Below, piece after piece: positions 33,858 through 42,647 of a DNA stretch of 43,939 nt. The notes under the pieces were generated by a model, which was not told the origin of the DNA, did no database searches, and saw only the letters and a list, made by a program, of their open reading frames with translations. A program made the translations under genes and the position numbers. Numbering within the stretch: the first letter of the stretch is position 1; each line of letters begins with the position of its first letter. Source of the stretch: Candidatus Anoxychlamydiales bacterium. GTDB lineage: Bacteria; Chlamydiota; Chlamydiia; Chlamydiales; SM23-39. The DNA lies in the NCBI GenBank assembly GCA_011065175.1, contig JAAKFE010000003.1, forward strand, positions 1 through 43,939, read 5' to 3'.

Positions 33858-34074
33858 TACAGTAGTTGCTATCATGGGAACAATTTTAAATGCAAAACAA
33901 CTTCGTTTTGGATTTATCTTATGGATGATGACAAATGGTGTTTTTGTAGTTTATAATGTATATATTGGATCTTTTCAACAGGCAGCGCTTTTTAGTGTCT
34001 ATTTTGGCTTAGCTGTATATGGTTGGATCAGCTGGGGTAAAAGTGCAAAAAAAGAAGCTGTAACAAACAGTTAG
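33826..34074 (+). CDS. Half-size PnuC-like membrane protein
   Basis: 82-aa protein with three hydrophobic helices (about 6-22, 28-46, 50-68): NTVVAIMGTILNAKQ, FGFILWMMTNGVFVVYNVYI and AALFSVYFGLAVYGWISWGK. The W...N....YN.Y.......F..YF.....GW..WGK pattern is that of one triple-helix repeat of PnuC vitamin transporters, which normally have two repeats and about 200-240 aa. It could work as an oligomer, as SemiSWEET half-transporters do. The start at 33826 has an AGGAG site and lies inside the NadR-like gene, so the two are coupled. Substrate nicotinamide riboside is inferred from the pairing. Confidence 0.65.
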   Translation: MSKLNMFIWFNTVVAIMGTILNAKQLRFGFILWMMTNGVFVVYNVYIGSFQQAALFSVYFGLAVYGWISWGKSAKKEAVTNS

Positions 34075-34075
34075 T

Positions 34076-34831
34076 TTAAAAAATAACTTCAAGATCTTTT
34101 AGGCTAACTTTTTTATAGTAGCCAAAGGGAATATTGCCAAGTTTTAAATTGCCAATCCTCACTCTTTGAAGCTCAAACAAGGTGAGATTGGCTTTTTCTA
34201 TAAAAGCCTTAATTTCTCTTTTCTTTCCTTCTGTGACCATTATTCTAAGAGTTTTTCTAGATGTTTTTATAACTTTTTTAGGCTTTACAAATTTATTTTC
34301 TACAAAACCGCCTTTTGAGATTTTTTTTAAATGAGTAGCTAAAAGATTTTCTTTTACCTTCACAAAATATTCTTTTTCTAAATTAGAAGATGGATGGATG
34401 ATTTTATTTGCAAAATCCCCATCGTTTGTAACGATTAAAAGACCTGTTGTATCTTTATCTAATCTTCCTACTGTAAAAAGTCTCGCACTATAATCTTTAA
34501 AAAGATCTATAACCAAATGTTCTTTTTGTTTTCTTTTAGGTGATTTTGTTTTCTTTTGAGAGGGGATGTTTTTTGAAGGATTATTTGGATCTTTTTGATT
34601 AGCGCAGATAAAACCTTTTGGTTTATTCAAAAGAAAATAATATTTTTTCTCTTCTTTGATAACCTTATCATTTATTTTTACAATATCGACTTCTGGATCT
34701 ATTAAAGTTTGAGGAAGATCAGCAATTTTGCCATTTACTTTAACTGATTTAGATATAATTACATCTTCAACTTTTCTTCTAGACGCAATGCCGCTATGTG
34801 CTAAAAATTTATTTAATCTTATTTTACTCAT
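34076..34831 (-). CDS. rluB: 23S rRNA pseudouridine synthase, RsuA/RluB family
   Basis: 251-aa RNA-modifying enzyme with an N-terminal S4 domain (RLNKFLAHSGIASRRKVEDV ... VKVNGKIADLPQ) and the catalytic Asp in GRLDKDTTGLLIVTNDGDF. YYFLLNKPKG and VTEGKKREIKAFIEK are further family marks. RsuA, RluB, RluE and RluF share these features; RluB/RsuA is the likely type by domain order. From memory the C. trachomatis pgm/CT723 pair has the same neighbours. It converges with the PnuC-like gene and diverges from gpmA. Confidence 0.9.
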   Translation of the reverse strand: MSKIRLNKFLAHSGIASRRKVEDVIISKSVKVNGKIADLPQTLIDPEVDIVKINDKVIKEEKKYYFLLNKPKGFICANQKDPNNPSKNIPSQKKTKSPKRKQKEHLVIDLFKDYSARLFTVGRLDKDTTGLLIVTNDGDFANKIIHPSSNLEKEYFVKVKENLLATHLKKISKGGFVENKFVKPKKVIKTSRKTLRIMVTEGKKREIKAFIEKANLTLFELQRVRIGNLKLGNIPFGYYKKVSLKDLEVIF

Positions 34832-34888
34832 ATAAAAAACTCATTTTGATGAAAAACTATTATATATGATTATTTAAACTAAAATCTA

Positions 34889-34911
34889 CTTAAATAAGAG
34901 TTTTATTTAAG
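34889..34911. promoter_or_regulatory. Perfect 9-bp inverted repeat between rluB and gpmA
   Basis: CTTAAATAA (34889-34897), GAGTT, TTATTTAAG (34903-34911). It lies in the 145-bp divergent spacer, 66 bases before the gpmA ATG, where an operator or the 5' end hairpin of either transcript could be. No matching regulator is known to me. Confidence 0.35.
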
Positions 34912-34976
34912 CCAAATATTTCAAAAATATTAAAATTTTTGCTAATATTAAAAAATATTAAATTGGAGTTATTTTT

Positions 34977-35657
34977 ATGACAAAATTAATTTTAATGCGC
35001 CATGGCGAAAGCGTATGGAATAAAAAAAATTTATTTACAGGTTGGGTAGATGTTCCTTTATCTGATAATGGCATTCAAGAAGCGATTAAAGGAGGTAAAA
35101 TAATTAAAGATATTCCTATAGATATTATCTTTATGTCGACTCTCATTAGAGCTCAAACGACCGGCTTTTTAGCAATGGAGCAGCATTCAACTACTAAAAC
35201 TTTAGTTGTAAATCATGAAAAAGGAAAACTATTCGATTGGGGTAAAATTTTTAATGATAAAACCAAAGAAGATACTATAGAGGTTTATTTTTCATGGCAC
35301 TTAAATGAAAGGATGTATGGTGAGCTTCAAGGAAATAATAAAGATGAAATGAGAGAGAAATTTGGAAAAGAACAAGTCCATATTTGGCGAAGAAGTTTTG
35401 ATGTAGCTCCCCCAAATGGAGAGAGCTTGAAAATGACATCTGAAAGAACTCTTCCTTACTTTAAAGAAGTTATTTTACCTCATTTAGATAAAGATAAAAA
35501 TGTGTTCATTGCAGCTCATGGAAATTCTCTGCGTTCTATCGTTATGTTTTTAGATAAACTAACTGGTGATCAAGTTGTGAAATTGGAGATTCCAACAGGG
35601 GAGCCAATTATTTATGAATATGATCAAAAAGAGTTTGTAAGAACAACAAAAATTTAA
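34977..35657 (+). CDS. gpmA: 2,3-bisphosphoglycerate-dependent phosphoglycerate mutase
   Basis: 226-aa cofactor-dependent mutase interconverting 3- and 2-phosphoglycerate in glycolysis. The phospho-accepting His9 is in LMRHGESVWN, followed by NLFTGWVDVPLSDNG. The acid/base segment LNERMYGELQG and the second catalytic His in AAHGNSLRSIV are present. Length matches the chlamydial enzyme (about 226). A TTGGAG ribosome site precedes the ATG. Confidence 0.96.
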   Translation: MTKLILMRHGESVWNKKNLFTGWVDVPLSDNGIQEAIKGGKIIKDIPIDIIFMSTLIRAQTTGFLAMEQHSTTKTLVVNHEKGKLFDWGKIFNDKTKEDTIEVYFSWHLNERMYGELQGNNKDEMREKFGKEQVHIWRRSFDVAPPNGESLKMTSERTLPYFKEVILPHLDKDKNVFIAAHGNSLRSIVMFLDKLTGDQVVKLEIPTGEPIIYEYDQKEFVRTTKI

Positions 35658-35757
35658 ATTCAATTTTTTAAAGTTTTTTTTATAGAAAATAAGCTTTTTA
35701 ACAAAGTAAAAAAAATTATTACATCGGAATCTTTTGATTTTTTTTATTTTCAATTTA

Positions 35758-35820
35758 TGGTATAATTTCCAATTATAAATGCTTTAAAAGCATAGTTATT
35801 TTAAAGATAATTTAAAATAA
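35758..35820 (+). promoter_or_regulatory. Extended -10 promoter and two leader hairpins
   Basis: TGGTATAAT (35758-35766) is an extended -10 element without a good -35. Downstream are a perfect palindrome ATGCTTTAAAAGCAT (35779-35793) and TTATTTTAAA-GATAA-TTTAAAATAA (35796-35820, 10-bp perfect stem). Together they form a roughly 100-base structured leader for the gene at 35869. Confidence 0.45.
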
Positions 35821-35868
35821 GTTATTTAAAGTTAAAATAATTTAACTAGTTAAAAATGGAGTTATTAA

Positions 35869-36651
35869 ATGAGTCATTTAAGCCTTTTCTTTAACACAAA
35901 AATACAAGATAATTCATCTAATGGACTAAATTTATCTAACATGGGAAATTCATATTTAAGTCCAGTTAGATATTTTTTTCATGGCCGTGAGATTAGGGTT
36001 TTTGACAAAAGAATTGTTCATAATAAAGCTTACGAAGGTAAATGGTGGGGGTTTTATTGTAATTTTTTTGACTCTTCAAAAGGATTTTTGAAAACATTAA
36101 TAATGGTATATTTTTTCGTGCCCGGACTGATTATAGGAACGATAGCGAAAAGTTTTACTTATTTATCTAAAAAAACAAGAATAGGACATAATCTTGCTAA
36201 GAAACATTTTACACCAATAGATGTTATGGCAATTGGGTCTGAAGATAATAGATTAGATGAAGATGGTATAATAGCAGAGCTAGCAAAGGTAAAAAAAGAT
36301 CCTCTTAATAGAAAGGTTAATAATCTTGTAATTTATGGAAACGGAAATGTCCAATTCAACACTGATCCGGGTTTTGTTTTAATGGATCCGAAAAAAGTCG
36401 TGATGGTTGGGGCTAGAATTATTAGAGATCCGTGTCATTCCATTCGACTGGATGATAAGCTGTCAGGAAAAAAAAGATGGCTAGAAAAAAGATTTAGGGG
36501 GATTTCTAATATTAAACAAGTAGTAGCAAGTACTTTTGCAGCACAACTGAGGGTGTCTTCTGTAAAAGAGGCTTTGAATCACAGAACTCCAAGACGCTCT
36601 TTTTTATCATCTAAAAGATTCCACGCTGTTTATTTGGTGTATCCTAAGTAA
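35869..36651 (+). CDS. Unrecognised protein with one membrane segment
   Basis: 260-aa basic protein from ATG 35869 with a GGAG site eight bases upstream. One hydrophobic segment (about 82-100, LIMVYFFVPGLIIGTIAKSF) splits a short N-terminal part (SYLSPVRYFFHGREIRVFDK) from a longer part with VNNLVIYGNGNVQFNTDPG and VVMVGARIIRDP. No known catalytic motif is visible. A structured leader upstream and a perfect terminator downstream mark it as a separate, regulated gene. It may be a lineage-specific effector or inclusion-associated protein; this is only a guess from the lack of relatives I can recall. Confidence 0.75.
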   Translation: MSHLSLFFNTKIQDNSSNGLNLSNMGNSYLSPVRYFFHGREIRVFDKRIVHNKAYEGKWWGFYCNFFDSSKGFLKTLIMVYFFVPGLIIGTIAKSFTYLSKKTRIGHNLAKKHFTPIDVMAIGSEDNRLDEDGIIAELAKVKKDPLNRKVNNLVIYGNGNVQFNTDPGFVLMDPKKVVMVGARIIRDPCHSIRLDDKLSGKKRWLEKRFRGISNIKQVVASTFAAQLRVSSVKEALNHRTPRRSFLSSKRFHAVYLVYPK

Positions 36652-36681
36652 TTTTTTTAGAGAGCAACTGGAATATCTACT

Positions 36682-36715
36682 TCTCTTGATGAGGTTCTCA
36701 TCAAGAGATTTTTTT
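36682..36715 (+). terminator. Strong intrinsic terminator
   Basis: TCTCTTGATGAG (36682-36693), GTT, CTCATCAAGAGA (36697-36708), then seven T. A perfect 12-bp stem with a three-base loop, the best terminator in the window, 31 bases after the stop at 36651. Confidence 0.9.
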
Positions 36716-36852
36716 ATTAAATTGTAACTATTATCAAAAATCGCTCTGTTTTATTTTAAATAAATTATAAATATAACCTTTATAAATAATTTTTTGTAAA
36801 ATTACCATATAACTATTTTTAAAATTTATAAATTTTTTTTCTAATTAACACA

Positions 36853-36882
36853 TTGAAAAATACTACCCCAATTTTGTATACT
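36853..36882 (+). promoter_or_regulatory. Promoter of the 120-aa membrane protein
   Basis: TTGAAA (36853-36858), 18 bases, TATACT (36877-36882), with ATG 32 bases downstream of the -10. The rest of the 36716-36914 spacer is AT-rich with no further feature. Confidence 0.55.
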
Positions 36883-36914
36883 CTCAGACATCAAAACATA
36901 AAAAAGGTATTTAT

Positions 36915-37277
36915 ATGAGTTTACCAACAACACCTAAATCAACTTTTAAAGCAGCCGCTCCTTATGGCATTTTAGCTTTAGGAGTTGGAGCAGCTGGCGC
37001 TGTAGCTGGTTTAGCATGCACAGCAACTGCTTTAAAAATTATAGGAATAGCTGGAGCTATTATCGGAGCTTATTCATTTTTTGCGATACTTATTTGTGGT
37101 TTTATGAACATGGGACAACCTGAGAAGTTTAAACAGGATCTTCCAAAATATCTTGGAATAATCGTCGGTAGTGCAATTGCTGATATCATTAAAAACGTTG
37201 CGATAGAAACAATAAGTGGACTTATTGATGGTGCATTAGGAAGGCAATCTTCTACTATTAGGAGGAGTCGTTTTTAA
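36915..37277 (+). CDS. Small Gly/Ala-rich membrane protein, Inc-like
   Basis: 120-aa protein with two closely spaced hydrophobic helices (about 15-37, YGILALGVGAAGAVAGLACT, and 41-66, IIGIAGAIIGAYSFFAILIC) and a third weaker one near 88-110. It ends in a basic tail (RRSRF). No cleavable signal peptide. A two-helix hairpin near the N-terminus is the feature used to predict chlamydial inclusion-membrane (Inc) proteins, so an effector role is possible. It has its own promoter and a small terminator, separate from its neighbours. No family recognised. Confidence 0.7.
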   Translation: MSLPTTPKSTFKAAAPYGILALGVGAAGAVAGLACTATALKIIGIAGAIIGAYSFFAILICGFMNMGQPEKFKQDLPKYLGIIVGSAIADIIKNVAIETISGLIDGALGRQSSTIRRSRF

Positions 37278-37278
37278 T

Positions 37279-37299
37279 AAAAAGTTAATCGACTTTTTT
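37279..37299 (+). terminator. AT-rich terminator hairpin
   Basis: AAAAAGT (37279-37285), loop TAATCG, ACTTTTT (37292-37298) with one more T. It starts one base after the stop of the 120-aa protein. Confidence 0.5.
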
Positions 37300-37378
37300 A
37301 ATAGAAGTAGATTTATTTGGTTTTTTTTTAAAAAAACTTTTGAATCGCTAAAAAGATTTTTCTTTTATGTTTTTGGAA

Positions 37379-38113
37379 TCATTTGCAAATAATATCGCCT
37401 GCTGCAAAAGAGAGCATCTTTTTATCTGGCATATATAGATTTAATTTACCTTCTGAACTAATTGAGTGCAAAACACCTCTGTATTCTTTTTGACCATCAA
37501 AAAATGTAATTTTCTCACCTTTATATAAAAGAAGATTCTCAAACTTTTCATGAAATGGTTCAAATCCTTTTTCTTTAAAAAGTTTTAAATTTTCTAAGAA
37601 TACTTTTTTTAGATTATTAAGCAGACCTTGTCTGTCCCAAGTTTTTTTTGTATGGACTGTTAAAGAAGTTGCTTTTTGATCTATTTTATTTAAAAAAGAC
37701 TCGTCAGCATTTACATTTATTCCTATTCCTAAAAAAACATCACAGATAGAGTTTTTTGTCTGAATTTCTGAGAGCATTCCTGCTAATTTTTTATTATCTA
37801 ACATAACATCATTTGGCCATTTTATTTTTGGATCTAGATCTTTATCTCTTAAAACTTTTATTAAACTAATAGCTAAAATATGAGCAATGCTCACTAAATG
37901 TAGACATTTAGAATTTAGCTGAAAATAAAATGTGATATTTAAATTATCATTTTCTGGAGATAACCACTCTCTATTAAATCTACCTTTGCCTTTTGTTTGG
38001 CTATCTGCTGATATACAGGTAATTTTTGATTTATCAAATTTATCTATATTTTTTTTGGCATACTCTTGCGTTGAATCTATAGTTTTTAAAAAAATATCAT
38101 CAAATTCCATCAT
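37379..38113 (-). CDS. birA: Biotin--[acetyl-CoA-carboxylase] ligase
   Basis: 244-aa biotin protein ligase that attaches biotin to the carboxyl carrier protein AccB. Visible are KGKGRFNREWLSP (the biotin/AMP loop, usually GRGRRGR.W), KWPNDVML with the essential Lys, and KLAGMLSEI followed by LGIGINVN. It lacks the N-terminal DNA-binding domain of E. coli BirA, so it is an enzyme only (group I). It is divergent from rodA across 70 bases, as in C. trachomatis CT725-CT726. Confidence 0.93.
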   Translation of the reverse strand: MMEFDDIFLKTIDSTQEYAKKNIDKFDKSKITCISADSQTKGKGRFNREWLSPENDNLNITFYFQLNSKCLHLVSIAHILAISLIKVLRDKDLDPKIKWPNDVMLDNKKLAGMLSEIQTKNSICDVFLGIGINVNADESFLNKIDQKATSLTVHTKKTWDRQGLLNNLKKVFLENLKLFKEKGFEPFHEKFENLLLYKGEKITFFDGQKEYRGVLHSISSEGKLNLYMPDKKMLSFAAGDIICK

Positions 38114-38183
38114 AAAAAACTCTTTTTTGTTAAAGTAAGTAATATTAAAAAAAATAAACTTTAGTTGCTATAGTTTTTAAAAT

Positions 38184-39308
38184 ATGTGGGACCATAGATA
38201 CCTAAAAAATTTAGATTTTAGACAAATCTTTTTAATTTTATTCTTAATGGGGATTTCTCTTTTAGTTATCTCATCTATGACAATGCAGCAAGATGAGAGT
38301 ATATTTCTTACAAGATATGTCAAAAATCAAATCCAATGGTTTGTTTTAGGGTGGATTGTTTTTTTATTTTTTGCAGGTTTTGATTATAGAAAATTCTACG
38401 AGTGGACTTGGGTTTTGTATATTTTAATGATTTTTCTGCTTCTCGGTCTTTATTTCGCTGCACCAATTCAAAGAGTGCATAGATGGTATAGACTTCCTTT
38501 TATCGGTATGAATATCCAACCATCTGAACATGCTAAACTAATCGTTGTCTTTACTTTGGGTTGGTTTTTAGAAAAACAAAAAAATCAATCTGAGAGTGCA
38601 TCTAGTACTTTTTATTTGCTTTTAATTGTTTTGATTCCTTTTTTACTGATTTTAAAACAGCCGGATCTTGGAACGGCTCTCGTTTTATATCCTATAACTT
38701 TAGCTATGTGCTACTTTGGAAATGTTAATAAAAAACTTATCTATACTATGTCCATGATCGGTGCTATTACACTAATTTTTGTCGCTTTAATCTTTAGCGA
38801 GACTATCTCTCATCAAAAGATGAAACCTTTTTTTACTACTTTTTTAAAGGAATATCAATATGAAAGGTTTAACCCAAATACTTATCATCAAAAGGCAGCT
38901 CAAACCTCCATTGCTATAGGTGGGCTTAAAGGATCTGGTTGGAGAAAAAGTGAGTTCTCTTCCCAAAAATGGCTGCCTGCAGCTCATACAGATTCAGTAT
39001 TTGCATCTTTTGGAGAAGAATTTGGAGTTATTTCACTGATTTTTCTTTTATTTATATTTTATCTTTTGATACATATTAGTTTTCAGGTAGTATCAAAAGC
39101 AAATGACTACTATGCTAGACTGCTTGCCTCAGGCATTGGAGTTTATTTAGGAATGCATATTATTGTAAATATTGCAATGATGTGTGGATTTTTACCAATA
39201 TCAGGTGTGCCACTGATATTAATTTCATACGGAGGTAATTCTGTATTGACAACTATGGCAGCATTAGGAATATTACAAAGTATCTATAGCAGGAGATTTA
39301 GGTTTTGA
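38184..39308 (+). CDS. rodA: Rod shape-determining SEDS protein RodA
   Basis: 374-aa SEDS-family polytopic membrane protein, the peptidoglycan glycosyltransferase of the elongation machinery. Key segments are MNIQPSEHAKLIVVF, LKQPDLGTALVLYP, the GGLKGSGWRK...LPAAHTDSVFASFGEEFG loop, and the C-terminal GVPLILISYGGNSVL. In chlamydiae, which lack FtsZ, septal peptidoglycan is made by this MreB-linked system. Length is typical (about 370-380). The next gene starts inside its stop codon (TTGA). Confidence 0.95.
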   Translation: MWDHRYLKNLDFRQIFLILFLMGISLLVISSMTMQQDESIFLTRYVKNQIQWFVLGWIVFLFFAGFDYRKFYEWTWVLYILMIFLLLGLYFAAPIQRVHRWYRLPFIGMNIQPSEHAKLIVVFTLGWFLEKQKNQSESASSTFYLLLIVLIPFLLILKQPDLGTALVLYPITLAMCYFGNVNKKLIYTMSMIGAITLIFVALIFSETISHQKMKPFFTTFLKEYQYERFNPNTYHQKAAQTSIAIGGLKGSGWRKSEFSSQKWLPAAHTDSVFASFGEEFGVISLIFLLFIFYLLIHISFQVVSKANDYYARLLASGIGVYLGMHIIVNIAMMCGFLPISGVPLILISYGGNSVLTTMAALGILQSIYSRRFRF

Positions 39309-39805
39309 AATTTAAACATTTTTTTATATTTGAGCCCAAAGCTTGGGTAGGCGAAGGGATTATTACTTTAAATATGGTAGAAGAAAGGTTGAATTTTTTC
39401 ACAAAATGGTCTGTTAAAGAACCGGATTTTGCTGGAAAAATTATCTCAGTGCAAGAGCTGCAAATTAGTGGTATCTCTGAAAACATGCGAAATGAACTGA
39501 CATTTTTTGATTTTACAGATGATAAGTTTTCTGTAGAAATGGAAAATTTAAATATAGGAAGAGTTGTAGGAACAGGCGTTTTTGATGAAAAAATGATAGC
39601 TTGGGAGTTTAGAGAAAATGATTTAAGTTTTGAAGGCTATGAGACTTATCATATTCAAAAAGATGGTGGATATCTTATGCATGCTGAATATGTAACTTCT
39701 GATCAGTTTCGTACTCAAATAGATGGAAAACTCTGGCTTCCTCCTAAAAATGAAGAATCTAAAGATGAAGTAAATGAAGAAGAAGAAGAGGAACCTGAAG
39801 AATAA
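39305..39805 (+). CDS. Conserved hypothetical acidic protein coupled to rodA
   Basis: 166-aa cytoplasmic-looking protein with a predominantly beta character and an extremely acidic tail (about 150-166, alternating E/D). The start is TTG 39305, overlapping the rodA TGA, with AGGAG at 39291-39295. No signal peptide or membrane helix. MVEERLNFFTKW and YHIQKDGGYLMHAEYVTSDQ are the most distinctive strings. Its coupling to rodA suggests a cell-shape or envelope connection, but no family is recognised. Confidence 0.75.
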   Translation: MKFKHFFIFEPKAWVGEGIITLNMVEERLNFFTKWSVKEPDFAGKIISVQELQISGISENMRNELTFFDFTDDKFSVEMENLNIGRVVGTGVFDEKMIAWEFRENDLSFEGYETYHIQKDGGYLMHAEYVTSDQFRTQIDGKLWLPPKNEESKDEVNEEEEEEPEE

Positions 39806-39818
39806 AGGATTTTTTATT

Positions 39819-40199
39819 ATGAAAAAGATATTTTTCTTATTATCAATAACATTTTTATCTATTTGGGGTTGCGCATCTGGCTCAAAAGTAATGACTGCTG
39901 AAGGTTTTTCTGAAGTTTCTGTTGGACAAACATCTGATGATATTCAAAAAAAATATGGCAAGCCTTACTCTATTAAGCGCTTAGGGGATAATGAAGTAGA
40001 GTATATTTATATAGATAGAATGCCAATGGGAAAAAGAGTTTTGCGGGAAAGACACTATTTAATTATTTTAAAAAATGGAAAAGTCACATCTACTCAAACA
40101 AGAACATATAATAGACCTTCCTATGAAGGAAATAGCTACGAAATGCAAACATCATCTTATCAAAGGGATGAAAAAGGGACAGATAAAGAAGCTAATTAA
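39819..40199 (+). CDS. Small lipoprotein, BamE/SmpA-like
   Basis: 126-aa protein starting at ATG 39819 (an in-frame start 45 bases upstream would add a charged leader in the previous gene's tail). The signal KKIFFLLSITFLSIWGC has a lipobox with Cys18. The following VSVGQTSDDIQKKYGKPYSI and VEYIYIDR...LIILKNGKVTSTQ resemble the BamE/SmpA/OmlA fold (VxxGxTxxdVxxxlGxP). It may be a small outer-membrane assembly factor, but many unrelated lipoproteins share this fold. It lies 13 bases after the previous gene, in the rodA operon, and ends head-on to rpsJ with five bases between. Confidence 0.7.
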   Translation: MKKIFFLLSITFLSIWGCASGSKVMTAEGFSEVSVGQTSDDIQKKYGKPYSIKRLGDNEVEYIYIDRMPMGKRVLRERHYLIILKNGKVTSTQTRTYNRPSYEGNSYEMQTSSYQRDEKGTDKEAN

Positions 40200-40204
40200 T
40201 TTTC

Positions 40205-40528
40205 TTATATAGCTGCTTTAATTTTAATATCAACACCAGCTGCAACAGGCAACACTTTTAGCTTATCTATAGTATCGGGTGTAGGATTCAAAATATCTAA
40301 AAGTCTCAAATGAGTACGAGATTCAAATTGTTCTCTAGATTTTCTATCAACATGCGGGGATCTAAGAACTGTAAATATCTCTTTTTTAGTTGGCAGAGGA
40401 ATAGGGCCTACAACTCTAGCACCTGTTCTTTTTGCTGTTTCAACTATATCTTTAGCCGCTCTATCCAAAAGACGTTGATCATAAGCCTTTAGGCGAATTC
40501 TAATTTTATTTTTTGGTTGCTTTGCCAT
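40205..40528 (-). CDS. rpsJ: 30S ribosomal protein S10
   Basis: 107-aa S10. [40 protein letters not shown] and the THLRLLDI segment are unmistakable. Last gene of rpsL-rpsG-fusA-rpsJ; tuf is not between fusA and rpsJ. In chlamydiae rpsJ is likewise separated from the main S10 operon. Confidence 0.98.
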   Translation of the reverse strand: MAKQPKNKIRIRLKAYDQRLLDRAAKDIVETAKRTGARVVGPIPLPTKKEIFTVLRSPHVDRKSREQFESRTHLRLLDILNPTPDTIDKLKVLPVAAGVDIKIKAAI

Positions 40529-40537
40529 ATCTTTTTC

Positions 40538-42628
40538 CTATTTTTTCATTATTTGTTCTTGTATTTTTGCAGGAACTTTTTCAAAGTGAGAAGGTTCCAT
40601 AGTATAAGTTGCTCTTCCAGATGATAAAGATCTTAGCTGAGTAGAATAACCAAACATCTCAGATAAAGGAACTTCAGCTGTTATAACTAAAACTCTTTTT
40701 TGCCTGTCTTGACCTAAAATCTTTCCTCTTCTTTTGATTAGATCTCCTATAATATCGCCCAAATGCTCTTCAGGAGTCGTTGCTATGACTTTCATAATAG
40801 GTTCTAGAATTATAGGGGTTGCATTTTTTGCCCCATTTCTTATTGCCATAGATGCACAAATTTTAAATGCCATCTCAGAAGAATCGACTTCGTGATAAGA
40901 TCCAAATACAATAGTGACTTTGGTATCTACTAAATTATAACCAGCAAGTACTCCAGTCGCTAAACCTTCAATAATTCCTTTTGTAGTTGCAGGTATATAC
41001 TCTTTTGGAATTACACCCCCAACAATTTTATTTATAATTTCATTGCCTTTTCCAGTTTCATTTGGTTCTAGATTTAAGACAACATGAGCATATTGACCTC
41101 TACCACCTGATTGCTTAACAAATTTATGTTCAATTTTTGTAGGTTTAGTAATTGTTTCTTTATAAGATACTTGAGGTTTGCCTACATTTGCTTCAACTTT
41201 AAATTCTCTGAACATTCTATCTTTTAATATCTCTAGATGAAGCTCTCCCATTCCTGAAATTATAGTTTGTCCAGTCTCTTCATTGGTTTTAACTCTAAAT
41301 GTTGGATCTTCTTCAGAAAGAGAAGATAGTGCTATGGAAAGTTTTTCTCTATCAGCTTTAGATTTAGGCTCTATCGCCATTGAAATCACAGGCTCTGGAA
41401 ATTCCATTTTTTCTAAGATTAAGGGATTGCCTTCTGAACAAAGAGTATCGCCGGTTGTTGTGTTTTTTAAACCAATACAAGCTGCAATATCTCCTGTAAA
41501 AAAAGCATCTTTATCTTTTCTTTGATTAGCATGCATCTCTAAAAGACGAGAGACTCTCTCTTTTTTGTCTTTTGTTGTGTTAATAATAACTGAGCCTTTT
41601 GCTAAAGTTCCGCTATAAACTCTTATAAATGTTAATCTTCCAACATAAGGATCAGTTACAATTTTAAATGCTAAAGCAGATAGAGGTGAATCATCAGATG
41701 GCTTTATCGACATTTCTTCATCAGTTTCTAGATTTATGCCTTTAATGTCTCCTCGATCTAGAGGCGATGGCATCCAACGAACAACTGCATCTAGAATTTG
41801 TTGAACACCTTTATTTTTGAAAGCTGTTCCACAAAGGACTGGATTGATTTTGTTTTCAATTACCCCTTTTCTAATTACCTGATGAATCTCATCTTCGGTT
41901 AGAGAATCTGGGTTTTCTAAAACTTTGATCATGAATTCTTCATTTGATTCATCAAGTGTTGCTAGCTCATCTAAAAGCTGAGATCGCATCTCTTTTGATT
42001 TTTCTTTTAAATCTTCAGGGATATCCTGAACTTCATATTCTGCCCCAAGTGTTTCTTCTTTAAATATGTAAGCTTTCATTGTAATTAAATCCACCATTCC
42101 TTTGAACTCAGCTTCAGCTCCAATTGGACAATGAACAGGTATAGCATTAGCACCTAATTTGTCTTTCATAGATTCAACGGCTGAGAAGAAATCAGCGCCA
42201 ATTCTATCCATCTTATTTACAAAAGCAATAGTTGGAACTCCATATGTATTTGCTTGTCTCCAAACAGTTTCAGATTGAGGTTGAACGCCAGCTACTCCAC
42301 AAAATACAGCAACAGAACCATCTAGGACTCTAAGAGATCTTTCAACTTCAACTGTAAAGTCTACGTGTCCAGGAGTATCGATTATATTTATTTTACAATT
42401 TTTCCAATAAACGGTAGTTGCAGCTGAAGTAATTGTAATGCCTCTTTCTTTTTCTTGTTCCATAAAGTCCATAGTCGCAGCGCCTTCATGAACTTCACCA
42501 ATTTTGTGAAGCCTTCCTGAATAATATAAAATTCGCTCAGTAGTCGTTGTTTTTCCAGCATCGATATGGGCCATAATGCCGATGTTTCTAACATTTACAA
42601 GTTTATCTTGATCTGGTCGTTTTGACAT
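40538..42628 (-). CDS. fusA: Translation elongation factor G
   Basis: 696-aa EF-G, the GTPase of ribosomal translocation. G1 [15 protein letters not shown], switch II/G3 DTPGHVDF and G4 NKMDRIGA are intact, followed by domains II to V with [11 protein letters not shown] and [13 protein letters not shown]. Length is normal (about 694-700). No duplicate EF-G is in the window. Confidence 0.99.
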   Translation of the reverse strand: MSKRPDQDKLVNVRNIGIMAHIDAGKTTTTERILYYSGRLHKIGEVHEGAATMDFMEQEKERGITITSAATTVYWKNCKINIIDTPGHVDFTVEVERSLRVLDGSVAVFCGVAGVQPQSETVWRQANTYGVPTIAFVNKMDRIGADFFSAVESMKDKLGANAIPVHCPIGAEAEFKGMVDLITMKAYIFKEETLGAEYEVQDIPEDLKEKSKEMRSQLLDELATLDESNEEFMIKVLENPDSLTEDEIHQVIRKGVIENKINPVLCGTAFKNKGVQQILDAVVRWMPSPLDRGDIKGINLETDEEMSIKPSDDSPLSALAFKIVTDPYVGRLTFIRVYSGTLAKGSVIINTTKDKKERVSRLLEMHANQRKDKDAFFTGDIAACIGLKNTTTGDTLCSEGNPLILEKMEFPEPVISMAIEPKSKADREKLSIALSSLSEEDPTFRVKTNEETGQTIISGMGELHLEILKDRMFREFKVEANVGKPQVSYKETITKPTKIEHKFVKQSGGRGQYAHVVLNLEPNETGKGNEIINKIVGGVIPKEYIPATTKGIIEGLATGVLAGYNLVDTKVTIVFGSYHEVDSSEMAFKICASMAIRNGAKNATPIILEPIMKVIATTPEEHLGDIIGDLIKRRGKILGQDRQKRVLVITAEVPLSEMFGYSTQLRSLSSGRATYTMEPSHFEKVPAKIQEQIMKK

Positions 42629-42647
42629 TTATTTTTCCTTTGATTTT

